Assembly (NCBI GenBank): GCA_016649795.1
Contig: JAENWZ010000020.1
Span: forward strand, 1 to 16,374
Length of the DNA stretch: 16,374 bases
Source of the DNA: Proteiniphilum sp.
GTDB taxonomy: Bacteria; Bacteroidota; Bacteroidia; Bacteroidales; Dysgonomonadaceae
Reading direction: 5' to 3'
The notes below the pieces were generated by a model. It saw only the letters and a list, made by a program, of their open reading frames with translations, did no database searches and was not told the DNA's origin. Shown here in pieces: positions 15,380-16,374 of the stretch (the first letter of the stretch is position 1; each line of letters begins with the position of its first letter). The position numbers were made by a program, and so were the translations under genes.

Positions 15380-16374
15380 ATGGATAAAGAACAATTCAAA
15401 AATCGTCATATCGGCATCAGTGAAGCCGATAAACAAAAAATGCTCGAAGCAATCGGTTTGTCAAGCATCAACGAGCTGATTGCTCAGACAATTCCTGCCG
15501 ACATCCTGTTGACGGAGCCACTGTCGCTTCCCGAACCACTGTCAGAACAGGAATATGCTGAGGAGATAGCACATATTGCTTCCCAAAACAGAATAAATGC
15601 ATCTTATATAGGCATGGGCTGGTACGATACCTTCACTCCTGCACCTGTCTACCGCAACGTGTTCGAGAACCCGGTGTGGTACACTTCCTACACACCCTAT
15701 CAGGCTGAAATATCGCAGGGGAGGTTGGAGGCATTGCTCAACTTTCAGACTGTTGTGAGTGAACTGACGGCGTTGCCGCTTGCTAACTGCTCACTGCTTG
15801 ATGAAGCAACCGCTGCTGCTGAGGCTGCTTCCATGATGTATGGCCTTCGTAGTCGTGACCAGGTGAAGAACAATGTGGAGACCCTTTTCGTGGATGAAAA
15901 GATTTTTCCCCAAACAATGGCCGTCCTTCACACACGTATGAGTCATGCGGGTATCGGTATAGTTACAGGAGATTATAAAAGCTTTAATTTCAATACACCC
16001 TGCTTCGGGGCTATAGTTCAATATCCTGACAACAACGGCAGCGTGGAAGATTACCGCGATTTCGTGGGAAAAGCACATGCTGCCGACGCTAAGGTGGCTG
16101 TGGCGACTGACCTGATGGCGTTGGTTCTGCTCACACCCCCGGGAGAATGGGGTGCCGACATTGCCTTCGGAAGCAGTCAGCGTTTCGGAATTCCCATGTT
16201 TTACGGAGGACCATCCGCTGCTTTCTTCGCCACAAGAGAGGAGTTTAAACGTTTCATGCCGGGACGCATCATCGGCATTTCTAAAGATGTTTACGGGAAA
16301 GAGGCGCTACGTATGGCTCTTCAGACGCGTGAACAACATATCAAACGTGAAAAAGCCACCTCCAACATCTGTAC
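15380..16374 (+). CDS. gcvP: Glycine dehydrogenase (decarboxylating), P-protein (partial, N-terminal third)
   Basis: From ATG 15380 the frame is open for about 331 codons to the window edge, so the gene is 3'-truncated; full-length P-proteins are about 950 aa. GcvP is the PLP enzyme of the glycine cleavage system: it decarboxylates glycine and passes the aminomethyl group to the lipoyl H-protein. The text is diagnostic: FKNRHIGIS at the start, SYIGMGWYDT, NVFENPVWYTSYTPYQAEIS, QGRLEALLNFQT, SLLDEATAAAEAASMM, FGSSQRFGIPMFYGGPSAAF and ALQTREQHIKREKATSNICT. The PLP-binding lysine lies in the missing part. An in-frame stop just upstream (TGA in ggttgatat) fixes this ATG as the earliest. No TAnnTTTG promoter was seen in the short gap, so co-transcription with the MBL gene is possible. 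Confidence 0.95.
   Translation, partial: MDKEQFKNRHIGISEADKQKMLEAIGLSSINELIAQTIPADILLTEPLSLPEPLSEQEYAEEIAHIASQNRINASYIGMGWYDTFTPAPVYRNVFENPVWYTSYTPYQAEISQGRLEALLNFQTVVSELTALPLANCSLLDEATAAAEAASMMYGLRSRDQVKNNVETLFVDEKIFPQTMAVLHTRMSHAGIGIVTGDYKSFNFNTPCFGAIVQYPDNNGSVEDYRDFVGKAHAADAKVAVATDLMALVLLTPPGEWGADIAFGSSQRFGIPMFYGGPSAAFFATREEFKRFMPGRIIGISKDVYGKEALRMALQTREQHIKREKATSNIC

Noticed and set aside
1..16374. A novel defence system, CRISPR array, phage or integrated element in the window
   Set aside because: All coding space is occupied by recognisable housekeeping or conserved small genes. No regularly spaced repeats, integrase, transposase, tRNA attachment site or toxin-antitoxin pair was found.

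Overview
The window looks like chromosomal DNA of a Bacteroidales bacterium (phylum Bacteroidota), possibly a Porphyromonadaceae/Dysgonomonadaceae relative. The genus is inference. The evidence is the gene content (a DPE2-type MalQ with two CBM20 domains, DUF4492 ahead of cydAB, a DUF3467 protein, an AspT/YidE-type transporter) and repeated -7 elements of the Bacteroidetes form TAnnTTTG. Three of these have a TTG or TTTG -33 box exactly 19 nt upstream. Most genes lack a clear Shine-Dalgarno sequence, also typical of the phylum. No tRNA, rRNA, CRISPR array, phage gene or complete insertion sequence was seen.

Layout. (1) 1-871, minus strand: a secreted tetratricopeptide-repeat protein, cut by the left edge. 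A 325-nt divergent intergenic region follows. (2) 1197-3777, plus strand: prmA (ribosomal protein L11 methyltransferase), then a 556-aa AspT/YidE-type transporter with its own well-formed promoter. (3) 3778-4071: an intergenic region with an 89-bp MITE-like element that has 14-bp terminal inverted repeats and 11-bp flanking direct repeats, lying just upstream of malQ. (4) 4072-6741: malQ, converging on minus-strand fba (class II fructose-bisphosphate aldolase, 6830-7822), with a shared bidirectional terminator. (5) ald (alanine dehydrogenase, 8122-9228), divergent from fba. (6) 9421-12831: a four-gene operon, DUF3467 - DUF4492 - cydA - cydB, encoding cytochrome bd quinol oxidase, with a 20-bp palindrome across its probable promoter. 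(7) 12979-14504: a DUF3298/RsiV-like lipoprotein overlapping rsmG by one base. (8) 14618-15292: an MBL-fold hydrolase. (9) 15380 to the right edge: the N-terminal third of gcvP.

The genes are mostly housekeeping and central metabolism: maltodextrin use (MalQ), glycolysis (Fba), pyruvate/alanine and glycine nitrogen metabolism (Ald, GcvP), microaerobic respiration (CydAB) and ribosome methylation (PrmA, RsmG). I see no defence island or cargo cluster. The least expected signals are the MITE-like insertion before malQ, the palindrome over the cyd promoter, and the two uncharacterised small genes tied to cydAB.
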